Both the position numbers and the translations under genes were made by a program. DNA of 34,086 nucleotides, from the NCBI GenBank assembly GCA_964035575.1, contig CAXIVB010000007.1, positions 1 to 34,086 on the forward strand, in the 5' to 3' direction. Below the pieces are notes generated by a model. That model saw nothing but the letters and a program-made list of their open reading frames with translations, was not told the origin of the DNA and made no database searches. This document shows, piece by piece, positions 15,001 through 24,623 of the stretch; position 1 is the stretch's first letter, and each line of letters begins with the position of its first letter. The DNA comes from Rhynchopus sp. YZ270_cl-10. Its lineage: Eukaryota; Euglenozoa; Diplonemea; Diplonemida; Diplonemidae.

Positions 15001-18000
15001 TTGATAATCCCAGTATATGGTATGGCCCTGTGGTACGAAATTTTTGGCCGAAAAAATCGACCAAAAAATCGTCATTTTTGGGGGTCACGGTGACAAAAAG
15101 TTGCATTTTTTCACGAAAAATGGTCGGAATGTGACTTGAATGGGCTCTAATGGGTATATTATGCACATAACATACCTAAATTATGTCGATATTTCACCGG
15201 CGGAGCCGAAAAAATCGATTTTCAGGGTGTGCAAAACTGTAAAAATGACGAAAATCGGAAAAATGACGATTTTTTGGTGAAAATATTTTTCACAGAAAAT
15301 CGAATTTTACTATTAAGATTGGCTTTGGGCATGACCCAGTAAGGTTACTATGGGCCCCATGGGACATATACACCCGAATACCAGGCCGTATTTTCAAAAA
15401 GTTGATAATCCCAGTATATGGTATGGCCCTGTGGTACGAAATTTTTGGCCGAAAAAATCGACCAAAAAATCGTCATTTTTGGGGGTCACGGTGACAAAAA
15501 GTTGCATTTTTTCACGAAAAATGGTCGGAATGTGACTTGAATGGGCTCTAATGGGTATATTATGCACATAACATACCTAAATTATGTCGATATTTCACCG
15601 GCGGAGCCGAAAAAATCGATTTTCAGGGTGTGCAAAACTGTAAAAATGACGAAAATCGGAAAAATGACGATTTTTTGGTGAAAATATTTTTCACAGAAAA
15701 TCGAATTTTACTATTAAGATTGGCTTTGGGCATGACCCAGTAAGGTTACTATGGGCCCCATGGGACATATACACCCGAATACCAGGCCGTATTTTCAAAA
15801 AGTTGATAATCCCAGTATATGGTATGGCCCTGTGGTACGAAATTTTTGGCCGAAAAAATCGACCAAAAAATCGTCATTTTTGGGGGTCACGGTGACAAAA
15901 AGTTGCATTTTTTCACGAAAAATGGTCGGAATGTGACTTGAATGGGCTCTAATGGGTATATTATGCACATAACATACCTAAATTATGTCGATATTTCACC
16001 GGCGGAGCCGAAAAAATCGATTTTCAGGGTGTGCAAAACTGTAAAAATGACGAAAATCGGAAAAATGACGATTTTTTGGTGAAAATATTTTTCACAGAAA
16101 ATCGAATTTTACTATTAAGATTGGCTTTGGGCATGACCCAGTAAGGTTACTATGGGCCCCATGGGACATATACACCCGAATACCAGGCCGTATTTTCAAA
16201 AAGTTGATAATCCCAGTATATGGTATGGCCCTGTGGTACGAAATTTTTGGCCGAAAAAATCGACCAAAAAATCGTCATTTTTGGGGGTCACGGTGACAAA
16301 AAGTTGCATTTTTTCACGAAAAATGGTCGGAATGTGACTTGAATGGGCTCTAATGGGTATATTATGCACATAACATACCTAAATTATGTCGATATTTCAC
16401 CGGCGGAGCCGAAAAAATCGATTTTCAGGGTGTGCAAAACTGTAAAAATGACGAAAATCGGAAAAATGACGATTTTTTGGTCAAAATATTTTTCACAGAA
16501 AATCGAATTTTACTATTAAGATTGGCTTTGGGCATGACCCAGTAAGGTTACTATGGGCCCCATGGGACATATACACCCGAATACCAGGCCGTATTTTCAA
16601 AAAGTTGATAATCCCAGTATATGGTATGGCCCTGTGGTACGAAATTTTTGGCCGAAAAAATCGACCAAAAAATCGTCATTTTTGGGGGTCACGGTGACAA
16701 AAAGTTGCATTTTTTCACGAAAAATGGTCGGAATGTGACTTGAATGGGCTCTAATGGGTATATTATGCACATAACATACCTAAATTATGTCGATATTTCA
16801 CCGGCGGAGCCGAAAAAATCGATTTTCAGGGTGTGCAAAACTGTAAAAATGACGAAAATCGGAAAAATGACGATTTTTTGGTGAAAATATTTTTCACAGA
16901 AAATCGAATTTTACTATTAAGATTGGCTTTGGGCATGACCCAGTAAGGTTACTATGGGCCCCATGGGACATATACACCCGAATACCAGGCCGTATTTTCA
17001 AAAAGTTGATAATCCCAGTATATGGTATGGCCCTGTGGTACGAAATTTTTGGCCGAAAAAATCGACCAAAAAATCGTCATTTTTGGGGGTCACGGTGACA
17101 AAAAGTTGCATTTTTTCACGAAAAATGGTCGGAATGTGACTTGAATGGGCTCTAATGGGTATATTATGCACATAACATACCTAAATTATGTCGATATTTC
17201 ACCGGCGGAGCCGAAAAAATCGATTTTCAGGGTGTGCAAAACTGTAAAAATGACGAAAATCGGAAAAATGACGATTTTTTGGTGAAAATATTTTTCACAG
17301 AAAATCGAATTTTACTATTAAGATTGGCTTTGGGCATGACCCAGTAAGGTTACTATGGGCCCCATGGGACATATACACCCGAATACCAGGCCGTATTTTC
17401 AAAAAGTTGATAATCCCAGTATATGGTATGGCCCTGTGGTACGAAATTTTTGGCCGAAAAAATCGACCAAAAAATCGTCATTTTTGGGGGTCACGGTGAC
17501 AAAAAGTTGCATTTTTTCACGAAAAATGGTCGGAATGTGACTTGAATGGGCTCTAATGGGTATATTATGCACATAACATACCTAAATTATGTCGATATTT
17601 CACCGGCGGAGCCGAAAAAATCGATTTTCAGGGTGTGCAAAACTGTAAAAATGACGAAAATCGGAAAAATGACGATTTTTTGGTGAAAATATTTTTCACA
17701 GAAAATCGAATTTTACTATTAAGATTGGCTTTGGGCATGACCCAGTAAGGTTACTATGGGCCCCATGGGACATATACACCCGAATACCAGGCCGTATTTT
17801 CAAAAAGTTGATAATCCCAGTATATGGTATGGCCCTGTGGTACGAAATTTTTGGCCGAAAAAATCGACCAAAAAATCGTCATTTTTGGGGGTCACGGTGA
17901 CAAAAAGTTGCATTTTTTCACGAAAAATGGTCGGAATGTGACTTGAATGGGCTCTAATGGGTATATTATGCACATAACATACCTAAATTATGTCGATATT

Positions 18001-21000
18001 TCACCGGCGGAGCCGAAAAAATCGATTTTCAGGGTGTGCAAAACTGTAAAAATGACGAAAATCGGAAAAATGACGATTTTTTGGTGAAAATATTTTTCAC
18101 AGAAAATCGAATTTTACTATTAAGATTGGCTTTGGGCATGACCCAGTAAGGTTACTATGGGCCCCATGGGACATATACACCCGAATACCAGGCCGTATTT
18201 TCAAAAAGTTGATAATCCCAGTATATGGTATGGCCCTGTGGTACGAAATTTTTGGCCGAAAAAATCGACCAAAAAATCGTCATTTTTGGGGGTCACGGTG
18301 ACAAAAAGTTGCATTTTTTCACGAAAAATGGTCGGAATGTGACTTGAATGGGCTCTAATGGGTATATTATGCACATAACATACCTAAATTATGTCGATAT
18401 TTCACCGGCGGAGCCGAAAAAATCGATTTTCAGGGTGTGCAAAACTGTAAAAATGACGAAAATCGGAAAAATGACGATTTTTTGGTGAAAATATTTTTCA
18501 CAGAAAATCGAATTTTACTATTAAGATTGGCTTTGGGCATGACCCAGTAAGGTTACTATGGGCCCCATGGGACATATACACCCGAATACCAGGCCGTATT
18601 TTCAAAAAGTTGATAATCCCAGTATATGGTATGGCCCTGTGGTACGAAATTTTTGGCCGAAAAAATCGACCAAAAAATCGTCATTTTTGGGGGTCACGGT
18701 GACAAAAAGTTGCATTTTTTCACGAAAAATGGTCGGAATGTGACTTGAATGGGCTCTAATGGGTATATTATGCACATAACATACCTAAATTATGTCGATA
18801 TTTCACCGGCGGAGCCGAAAAAATCGATTTTCAGGGTGTGCAAAACTGTAAAAATGACGAAAATCGGAAAAATGACGATTTTTTGGTGAAAATATTTTTC
18901 ACAGAAAATCGAATTTTACTATTAAGATTGGCTTTGGGCATGACCCAGTAAGGTTACTATGGGCCCCATGGGACATATACACCCGAATACCAGGCCGTAT
19001 TTTCAAAAAGTTGATAATCCCAGTATATGGTATGGCCCTGTGGTACGAAATTTTTGGCCGAAAAAATCGACCAAAAAATCGTCATTTTTGGGGGTCACGG
19101 TGACAAAAAGTTGCATTTTTTCACGAAAAATGGTCGGAATGTGACTTGAATGGGCTCTAATGGGTATATTATGCACATAACATACCTAAATTATGTCGAT
19201 ATTTCACCGGCGGAGCCGAAAAAATCGATTTTCAGGGTGTGCAAAACTGTAAAAATGACGAAAATCGGAAAAATGACGATTTTTTGGTGAAAATATTTTT
19301 CACAGAAAATCGAATTTTACTATTAAGATTGGCTTTGGGCATGACCCAGTAAGGTTACTATGGGCCCCATGGGACATATACACCCGAATACCAGGCCGTA
19401 TTTTCAAAAAGTTGATAATCCCAGTATATGGTATGGCCCTGTGGTACGAAATTTTTGGCCGAAAAAATCGACCAAAAAATCGTCATTTTTGGGGGTCACG
19501 GTGACAAAAAGTTGCATTTTTTCACGAAAAATGGTCGGAATGTGACTTGAATGGGCTCTAATGGGTATATTATGCACATAACATACCTAAATTATGTCGA
19601 TATTTCACCGGCGGAGCCGAAAAAATCGATTTTCAGGGTGTGCAAAACTGTAAAAATGACGAAAATCGGAAAAATGACGATTTTTTGGTGAAAATATTTT
19701 TCACAGAAAATCGAATTTTACTATTAAGATTGGCTTTGGGCATGACCCAGTAAGGTTACTATGGGCCCCATGGGACATATACACCCGAATACCAGGCCGT
19801 ATTTTCAAAAAGTTGATAATCCCAGTATATGGTATGGCCCTGTGGTACGAAATTTTTGGCCGAAAAAATCGACCAAAAAATCGTCATTTTTGGGGGTCAC
19901 GGTGACAAAAAGTTGCATTTTTTCACGAAAAATGGTCGGAATGTGACTTGAATGGGCTCTAATGGGTATATTATGCACATAACATACCTAAATTATGTCG
20001 ATATTTCACCGGCGGAGCCGAAAAAATCGATTTTCAGGGTGTGCAAAACTGTAAAAATGACGAAAATCGGAAAAATGACGATTTTTTGGTGAAAATATTT
20101 TTCACAGAAAATCGAATTTTACTATTAAGATTGGCTTTGGGCATGACCCAGTAAGGTTACTATGGGCCCCATGGGACATATACACCCGAATACCAGGCCG
20201 TATTTTCAAAAAGTTGATAATCCCAGTATATGGTATGGCCCTGTGGTACGAAATTTTTGGCCGAAAAAATCGACCAAAAAATCGTCATTTTTGGGGGTCA
20301 CGGTGACAAAAAGTTGCATTTTTTCACGAAAAATGGTCGGAATGTGACTTGAATGGGCTCTAATGGGTATATTATGCACATAACATACCTAAATTATGTC
20401 GATATTTCACCGGCGGAGCCGAAAAAATCGATTTTCAGGGTGTGCAAAACTGTAAAAATGACGAAAATCGGAAAAATGACGATTTTTTGGTGAAAATATT
20501 TTTCACAGAAAATCGAATTTTACTATTAAGATTGGCTTTGGGCATGACCCAGTAAGGTTACTATGGGCCCCATGGGACATATACACCCGAATACCAGGCC
20601 GTATTTTCAAAAAGTTGATAATCCCAGTATATGGTATGGCCCTGTGGTACGAAATTTTTGGCCGAAAAAATCGACCAAAAAATCGTCATTTTTGGGGGTC
20701 ACGGTGACAAAAAGTTGCATTTTTTCACGAAAAATGGTCGGAATGTGACTTGAATGGGCTCTAATGGGTATATTATGCACATAACATACCTAAATTATGT
20801 CGATATTTCACCGGCGGAGCCGAAAAAATCGATTTTCAGGGTGTGCAAAACTGTAAAAATGACGAAAATCGGAAAAATGACGATTTTTTGGTCAAAATAT
20901 TTTTCACAGAAAATCGAATTTTACTATTAAGATTGGCTTTGGGCATGACCCAGTAAGGTTACTATGGGCCCCATGGGACATATACACCCGAATACCAGGC

Positions 21001-21942
21001 CGTATTTTCAAAAAGTTGATAATCCCAGTATATGGTATGGCCCTGTGGTACGAAATTTTTGGCCGAAAAAATCGACCAAAAAATCGTCATTTTTGGGGGT
21101 CACGGTGACAAAAAGTTGCATTTTTTCACGAAAAATGGTCGGAATGTGACTTGAATGGGCTCTAATGGGTATATTATGCACATAACATACCTAAATTATG
21201 TCGATATTTCACCGGCGGAGCCGAAAAAATCGATTTTCAGGGTGTGCAAAACTGTAAAAATGACGAAAATCGGAAAAATGACGATTTTTTGGTCAAAATA
21301 TTTTTCACAGAAAATCGAATTTTACTATTAAGATTGGCTTTGGGCATGACCCAGTAAGGTTACTATGGGCCCCATGGGACATATACACCCGAATACCAGG
21401 CCGTATTTTCAAAAAGTTGATAATCCCAGTATATGGTATGGCCCTGTGGTACGAAATTTTTGGCCGAAAAAATCGACCAAAAAATCGTCATTTTTGGGGG
21501 TCACGGTGACAAAAAGTTGCATTTTTTCACGAAAAATGGTCGGAATGTGACTTGAATGGGCTCTAATGGGTATATTATGCACATAACATACCTAAATTAT
21601 GTCGATATTTCACCGGCGGAGCCGAAAAAATCGATTTTCAGGGTGTGCAAAACTGTAAAAATGACGAAAATCGGAAAAATGACGATTTTTTGGTGAAAAT
21701 ATTTTTCACAGAAAATCGAATTTTACTATTAAGATTGGCTTTGGGCATGACCCAGTAAGGTTACTATGGGCCCCATGGGACATATACACCCGAATACCAG
21801 GCCGTATTTTCAAAAAGTTGATAATCCCAGTATATGGTATGGCCCTGTGGTACGAAATTTTTGGCCGAAAAAATCGACCAAAAAATCGTCATTTTTGGGG
21901 GTCACGGTGACAAAAAGTTGCATTTTTTCACGAAAAATGGTC
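1..21942 (+). repeat. 401-bp satellite, main tandem array (~54.7 copies, open at left edge)
   Basis: A 401-bp unit repeats head to tail from the first base to 21942. Landmarks such as ATGGGCCCCATGGG recur every 401 bp, except for a net shift of -7. The array is extremely uniform. I found one inserted C at 4460, C to A at 6923, an 8-bp deletion near 9837, and G to C at 16482, 20893 and 21294. Each unit contains A/T-rich blocks, a 14-bp direct repeat (GCCGAAAAAATCGA, near 218 and 375), a 20-bp perfect inverted repeat (28-47 with 230-249) and a small hairpin at 368-378. A 61-codon ORF recurs in every unit, but with identical DNA it carries no sign of selection and is not called a gene. Near identity implies recent expansion or active homogenisation. 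The function is unknown; centromeric or other heterochromatin is possible but not shown. Confidence 0.97.
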
Positions 21943-21967
21943 CAGGGTTCGATTCCCTGCTGAGCCC
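21939..21967 (+). pseudogene. 3' fragment of a tRNA gene, probably tRNA-Pro, cut by the satellite
   Basis: Only the 3' part of a tRNA gene remains. It has a T stem CAGGG, T loop TTCGATT and closing stem CCCTG (21943-21959), then an acceptor strand CTGAGCC and discriminator C (21967), followed by a T7 run at 21971-21977. A C73 discriminator together with this acceptor strand fits eukaryotic tRNA-Pro, but the anticodon is missing, so identity is an inference. The 401-bp satellite occupies the place of the 5' half. The junction lies at the variable loop, where GGTC could belong to either partner (microhomology). It cannot make a functional tRNA. Confidence 0.7.
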
Positions 21968-22076
21968 CTCTTTTTTTCGAGATTTTGTGTCACAAAAAAA
22001 TGTGGACAGAAAAAACAAATTGTGAAAAAACTGATTCCTTGAAAAATTGATTCTGGACAACAGAAGGAAAAAAGTG

Positions 22077-22158
22077 TGACAGGAGTGGGGTTTGAACCCA
22101 CGCCTCCGAAGAGAAAGGAACTTGAGTCCTCCGCCTTAGACCTCTCGGCCATCCTGCC
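22077..22158 (-). tRNA. tRNA-Leu(CAA): tRNA-Leu (anticodon CAA)
   Basis: This is a complete class II cloverleaf of 82 nt on the minus strand. The acceptor GGCAGGA pairs with TCCTGTC (one G-U), and the discriminator A73 is normal for Leu. The anticodon loop is CTCAAGT with CAA at 22122-22124 and U33 present. A long variable arm capped by TTCG is typical of Leu. The T loop is TTCAAAC. A T6 terminator lies just downstream on the minus strand (A-run 22068-22073). It is the first of six minus-strand tRNA genes in a row, each with its own terminator, so they are probably separate Pol III units. There is no intron. Confidence 0.96.
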
Positions 22159-22261
22159 TTGCCAACAGATTTATATTAGAAATGAAATGAGAACGATGAG
22201 AAAGGACAACCAAAACGGAGAAAAAGAGAGAAACAGAAGAAAACACAACACATAAAAAGAG

Positions 22262-22333
22262 TTCCCCGGCCGGGAATTGAACCCGGGTCTTCCGCGTGAC
22301 AGGCGGAAATACTGACCTCTATACTACCGAGGA
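22262..22333 (-). tRNA. tRNA-Asp(GTC): tRNA-Asp (anticodon GTC)
   Basis: A complete 72-nt cloverleaf. The acceptor TCCTCGG pairs with CCGGGGA; the D arm has the usual TAGTATAGAGGTCAGTA form of eukaryotic Asp and Glu tRNAs. The anticodon loop is CTGTCAC, with GTC at 22298-22300. The T arm is CCGGG-TTCAATT-CCCGG. A run of five T follows on the minus strand (22255-22259 region). One odd point is the discriminator: the base after the acceptor strand reads A, whereas eukaryotic tRNA-Asp normally has G73, an identity element for aspartyl-tRNA synthetase in yeast. The gene otherwise looks intact. Confidence 0.95.
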
Positions 22334-22421
22334 TACAATGAAGCCTGTTTTTAAAAAGAATGCGTCCAGAGAAAGTCTTCAATCGCACCGAATCTGAAAA
22401 ATAAAAAACAAAGAAAAGAAT

Positions 22422-22494
22422 TACCCCATGTGGGACTCGAACCCACAACCTTTGGATTAGAAGTCCAACGCGCTATCCATTGCGCCAATGGGGC
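22422..22494 (-). tRNA. tRNA-Arg(TCT): tRNA-Arg (anticodon TCT)
   Basis: A complete 73-nt cloverleaf. The acceptor GCCCCAT pairs with ATGGGGT (first pair G-U), with discriminator A. The D arm is GCGC-AATGGATA-GCGC. The anticodon stem TTGGA/TCCAA carries the loop CTTCTAA, with TCT at 22459-22461. The T arm is GTGGG-TTCGAGT-CCCAC. The nearest T-run downstream is only four T (22414-22417), which is enough for Pol III in many eukaryotes. It is expected to read AGA codons. Confidence 0.96.
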
Positions 22495-22586
22495 TTGTTT
22501 CATATTCTTTTCTCGCTTTAAGGAAGTGTCCCATCACAGTCAACACCACCTGTAAAAAATTGTGAAGGAAATTCAAAAATGAAAAG

Positions 22587-22659
22587 TACAACTAGCTGGG
22601 ATTGAACCAGCGATCTTCCGCGTGTAAGGCGGACGTCCTAACCACTAGACGATAGCTGC
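22587..22659 (-). tRNA. tRNA-Val(TAC): tRNA-Val (anticodon TAC)
   Basis: A complete 73-nt cloverleaf. The acceptor GCAGCTA pairs with TAGTTGT using two G-U pairs, one of them the first pair, and the discriminator is A. The anticodon stem TCCGC/GCGGA holds the loop CTTACAC, with TAC at 22624-22626. The T arm is GCTGG-TTCAATC-CCAGC. A T4 run follows (22582-22585). Expected to read GTA and possibly other GTN codons. Confidence 0.94.
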
Positions 22660-22760
22660 CCAAACTTAGTGAGATGTTGGCAAGGGTCTGACCAACTTTT
22701 TTTTGGTGTGCAAAAAATTTTTTTCAGGTCAAAAAAATGGGTTCATCGAAAAAGGTTATC

Positions 22761-22833
22761 TAGCAGAGATAGGTTTCGATCCTATGACCTGTGGGTTATG
22801 AGCCCACCGCGCTGACCACTGCGCCACTCTGCT
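22761..22833 (-). tRNA. tRNA-iMet(CAT): initiator tRNA-Met (anticodon CAT)
   Basis: This is the initiator, not the elongator, tRNA-Met. The acceptor AGCAGAG/CTCTGCT gives the A1-U72 pair of eukaryotic initiators. The anticodon stem ends in three G-C pairs (GGG before and CCC after the loop CTCATAA), and the T loop is ATCGAAA, with A54 and A60 in place of the usual T54 and pyrimidine. The anticodon is at 22798-22800 and U33 is present. A T5 run follows at 22749-22753. It delivers methionine to the start codon in the 43S/48S initiation complex. Confidence 0.95.
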
Positions 22834-22883
22834 TCTAATTACTTCCAACAATGTTTTCTACATGCCCGGCTTAAAAAAGGCTA

Positions 22884-22954
22884 TGCGACCGCCGGGAATC
22901 GAACCCGGGTCGAACCCTTGGGAGGGGTCCATCATGCCACTAGACCACGGTCGC
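22884..22954 (-). tRNA. tRNA-Gly(CCC): tRNA-Gly (anticodon CCC)
   Basis: A complete 71-nt cloverleaf. The acceptor GCGACCG pairs perfectly with CGGTCGC; discriminator A. The anticodon loop is CTCCCAA, with CCC at 22920-22922. The T arm is CCGGG-TTCGATT-CCCGG. A T6 terminator follows (A-run 22873-22878). Its 5' end lies only 26 bp from the divergent tRNA-Ile gene, so the upstream regions of the two genes overlap completely. Expected to read GGG codons. Confidence 0.95.
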
Positions 22955-22980
22955 CTTATCAAGGGATAAAAGGGCTCGAC

Positions 22981-23053
22981 GCTCTCGTGGCCTAGTGGTT
23001 AAGGCACAGGTCTTATGAGCCTGGGATCGCGGGTTCAAACCCCGCCGGGAGCA
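22981..23053 (+). tRNA. tRNA-Ile(TAT): tRNA-Ile (anticodon TAT), with unusual G37
   Basis: A complete 73-nt cloverleaf on the plus strand. The acceptor GCTCTCG pairs with CGGGAGC, discriminator A. The D arm is GCCT-AGTGGTTA-AGGC. The anticodon stem CAGGT/GCCTG holds the loop CTTATGA, giving anticodon TAT at 23014-23016. The T arm is GCGGG-TTCAAAC-CCCGC and a T7 run follows (23059-23065). The base after the anticodon is G (23017), whereas Ile tRNAs normally carry A37, the substrate for t6A modification. Either this tRNA lacks t6A or it is a decaying copy. The fold leaves no other 7-nt loop choice. Confidence 0.88.
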
Positions 23054-23132
23054 AAGCCTTTTTTTGTTCGATGAATCTTGTTCAGTTCTCCTCGTCTTTC
23101 GTGACTCCTCCAGAAGTTGCAAAGGAACAGTA

Positions 23133-23214
23133 GCGGACGTATCCAAGTGGTTACGGAGGTGCACTCGAAATGCATTGGGCTCTGCCCGCGCAGGTTCAAA
23201 TCCTGCCGTCCGCG
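23133..23214 (+). tRNA. tRNA-Ser(CGA): tRNA-Ser (anticodon CGA)
   Basis: A complete class II cloverleaf of 82 nt. The acceptor GCGGACG pairs perfectly with CGTCCGC, and G73 is the normal eukaryotic Ser discriminator. The anticodon loop is CTCGAAA, with CGA at 23166-23168. A GC-rich long variable arm (about 23175-23189) is the main recognition feature of seryl-tRNA synthetase. The T arm is GCAGG-TTCAAAT-CCTGC. A T5 run follows at 23223-23227. It is 79 bp downstream of tRNA-Ile on the same strand. Confidence 0.96.
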
Positions 23215-23289
23215 TTATTGCCTTTTTGCTGTGCAGGGGGAAGTCCTGTACATTCCACACATCCCAAATAAATTTTCACTGGGAGTAAG

Positions 23290-23875
23290 TGATTAGGGCA
23301 TGATGTGTGATGCTCCAATTTGCGGTTACGACTTCATAATGGATTCAGGAGCATCCAAACATCCCATTTTCCCGTTAGTTTCCCATTTTTGACGATCTGG
23401 CTATTGCAGAATAGCGGTGAATATGACATTTTGCTGGGTCATTTTAGCCACCTCGATTAGGACACTTCTGATGCTCTAATTTGCGTTTACAACATCATAA
23501 TGCATTCAGGAGCAGCCGAATAACCCATTATCCCAACGTTTTCGCGTTTTTGACCATTTTTGCTGTTACGAAATATCCGGTGAAAAATGGGAAAATTCCA
23601 TGTTTCACTGAGGATATGTGTGATACTCCAATTTGTGGTTACAACATCACAATGCATTCAGGAGCGCCCAAATAACCCATTTTCCCAACGTTTTTGCGTT
23701 TTTGGCCATTTTTGCTATTGCAGAATAGAGGCAAAAAAGACAGTTTACTGGGTCATTTTCGCCAAATCGATCAGGGCACTTCTGATGCTCCAATCAAATC
23801 GTCCAACCTCATAATGCATTCAGGAGCACCCAAATAACACATATTCCCAACGTTTTCGCGTTTTTGATCCTGTGT
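23290..23875 (+). repeat. ~160-bp tandem repeat, about 3.6 units
   Basis: Four diverged units start near 23305, 23465, 23618 and 23780, spaced 152-162 bp. Shared parts are TGTGATGCTCCAATTTGCGG, CATAATGCATTCAGGAGC followed by CCAAATAACCCAT, TTCCCAACGTTTTCGCGTTT, and GCTATTGCAGAATA. Read in this orientation the repeat matches the reverse complement of the 172-bp array at about 25710-27355 and the plus strand of copies near the SL genes, so it is a branch of the same family. It fills the gap between tRNA-Ser and the first 5S gene, ending about 45 bp from the 5S gene. The two short ORFs in it overlap each other and are not supported. Confidence 0.85.
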
Positions 23876-23920
23876 GAGCAATCCAGAACAACTTTGTGCT
23901 TCAGTAAAAAATAGTAAAAA

Positions 23921-24039
23921 GGATTCAAGCACCCGGACTTCCCAGCTGGTCACCCACGCCAGTACTATCCAGGCCTGCTGGTGCTTAACTTCTCAAATCA
24001 GGCGGGATGAGGTGTATTCACCAGAGTATGGCCGAATCC
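23921..24039 (-). rRNA. 5S rRNA: 5S ribosomal RNA gene, copy 1
   Basis: A complete 119-nt 5S rRNA on the minus strand. The ends GGATTCG and TGAATCC form helix I. The conserved stretches CATCCCG, GAAGTTAAGC, GGATAGTACTGG, GGGTGACC and CTGGGAA are all in place. The internal promoter region (A box, C box) lies within the GCCTGATTTGAGAAGTTAAGC part (about 23981-24001 on the plus strand). A T5 terminator lies immediately downstream (A-run 23916-23920). The gene is identical over its whole length to copy 2 at 25257-25375, while the flanks differ. The RNA belongs to the large ribosomal subunit. Pol III with TFIIIA is the expected transcription system. Confidence 0.97.
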
Positions 24040-24123
24040 AATACTGAGTCATGGTGGACAACATGTGAACAGGTTGTTTGTGACCTAACAACGGACTAGA
24101 AATAGAACAGTGAACAAAAAACA

Positions 24124-24196
24124 AGGCACTAGAGGGGATCGAACCCTCGACCTCTCGCTTACTGGGCGAGCGCTCTAACCACTGAGCTATAGCGCC
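24124..24196 (-). tRNA. tRNA-Thr(AGT): tRNA-Thr (anticodon AGT), C at position 33
   Basis: A complete 73-nt cloverleaf. The acceptor GGCGCTA pairs with TAGTGCC (one G-U), discriminator T, as in the second Thr gene here. The D arm is GCTC-AGTGGTTA-GAGC and the T arm GAGGG-TTCGATC-CCCTC. The anticodon stem CTCGC/GCGAG is perfect and the loop reads CCAGTAA, so the anticodon is AGT (plus-strand 24161-24163). Position 33 is C (24164), not the near-universal U, and position 32 is also C. A T6 terminator follows (A-run 24116-24121). In Trypanosoma brucei, tRNA-Thr(AGU) is known to undergo C-to-U change at position 32 and A-to-I at 34. Whether C33 here is edited is unknown. Confidence 0.94.
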
Positions 24197-24317
24197 ATGC
24201 TTTCTCTCCATCTTCTTTTCTTTGAAGGGGGTCTTTTGAAATGTACAGAGCACGCATCAAAAATTTCCTTCATACCTCCGCAATGGTGAAAAAATTTTTA
24301 ACGAAGAAGCCTAGTAA

Positions 24318-24399
24318 GGCGAGGTGGCCGAGTGGTCTAAGGCGCTACGTTCAGGTCGTAGTCTCTTCGGGGGCGTGAGTTCAAACCTCACCCTCGTCA
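24318..24399 (+). tRNA. tRNA-Leu(CAG): tRNA-Leu (anticodon CAG)
   Basis: A complete class II cloverleaf of 82 nt. The acceptor GGCGAGG pairs with CCTCGTC (one G-U), discriminator A. The anticodon stem CTACG/CGTAG holds the loop TTCAGGT, with CAG at 24352-24354 and U33 present. The long variable arm has a TTCG cap. The T arm is GTGAG-TTCAAAC-CTCAC. A T5 run follows at 24401-24405. It is a second Leu isoacceptor, different in body from the CAA gene at 22077-22158. Confidence 0.96.
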
Positions 24400-24475
24400 C
24401 TTTTTCTTCGTTGTGTGATCATCTAAAACTATTTTCGCCCAAAGCTTGTTGTTTTAAAGAATCATCATAATTGTG

Positions 24476-24547
24476 GGGCTCTTAGCTCAGTGGAAGAGCG
24501 CCCGTTCCGCATACGGGAGGCCGAGAGTTCGAACCTCTCAGGGTCCA
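24476..24547 (+). tRNA. tRNA-Ala(CGC): tRNA-Ala (anticodon CGC), C at position 33
   Basis: A complete 72-nt cloverleaf. The acceptor GGGCTCT pairs with AGGGTCC, and its third pair is G3-U70, the universal alanine identity signal; discriminator A. The D arm is GCTC-AGTGGAA-GAGC. The anticodon stem CCCGT/ACGGG is perfect and the loop reads TCCGCAT, giving anticodon CGC at 24508-24510. Position 33 is C (24507) instead of U. The T arm is GAGAG-TTCGAAC-CTCTC. A T8 terminator follows (24551-24558). The G3-U70 pair independently confirms the Ala call, so C33 is not the result of a wrong fold. Confidence 0.95.
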
Positions 24548-24623
24548 CAGTTTTTTTTCTTCTGATTTGTTTCTCCTGTGTAAATTGGTTCTCAGAGCTT
24601 TCACACCTTGCTCCCTAAAATGT

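Noticed and set aside
1-21942. Kinetoplast minicircle or other organelle DNA
   Set aside because: There is no minicircle conserved sequence block, and the array is contiguous with eukaryotic nuclear tRNA, 5S and SL genes.
22981-23053. tRNA-His reading of the ATG in the anticodon loop
   Set aside because: The stem CAGGT/GCCTG fixes a 7-nt loop CTTATGA with anticodon TAT; His would need GTG and an extra G at the 5' end.
21928-23288. Several 74-106-codon ORFs over the tRNA cluster
   Set aside because: They read through or opposite to tRNA genes that fold perfectly; the peptides contain tRNA signatures such as GSNPTPVT and GFEPARAE.
23993-24253. 86-codon minus-strand ORF
   Set aside because: It overlaps tRNA-Thr(AGT) and the start of the 5S gene; the peptide part AIAQWLERSPSKREVEGSIPSSA is a translated tRNA.
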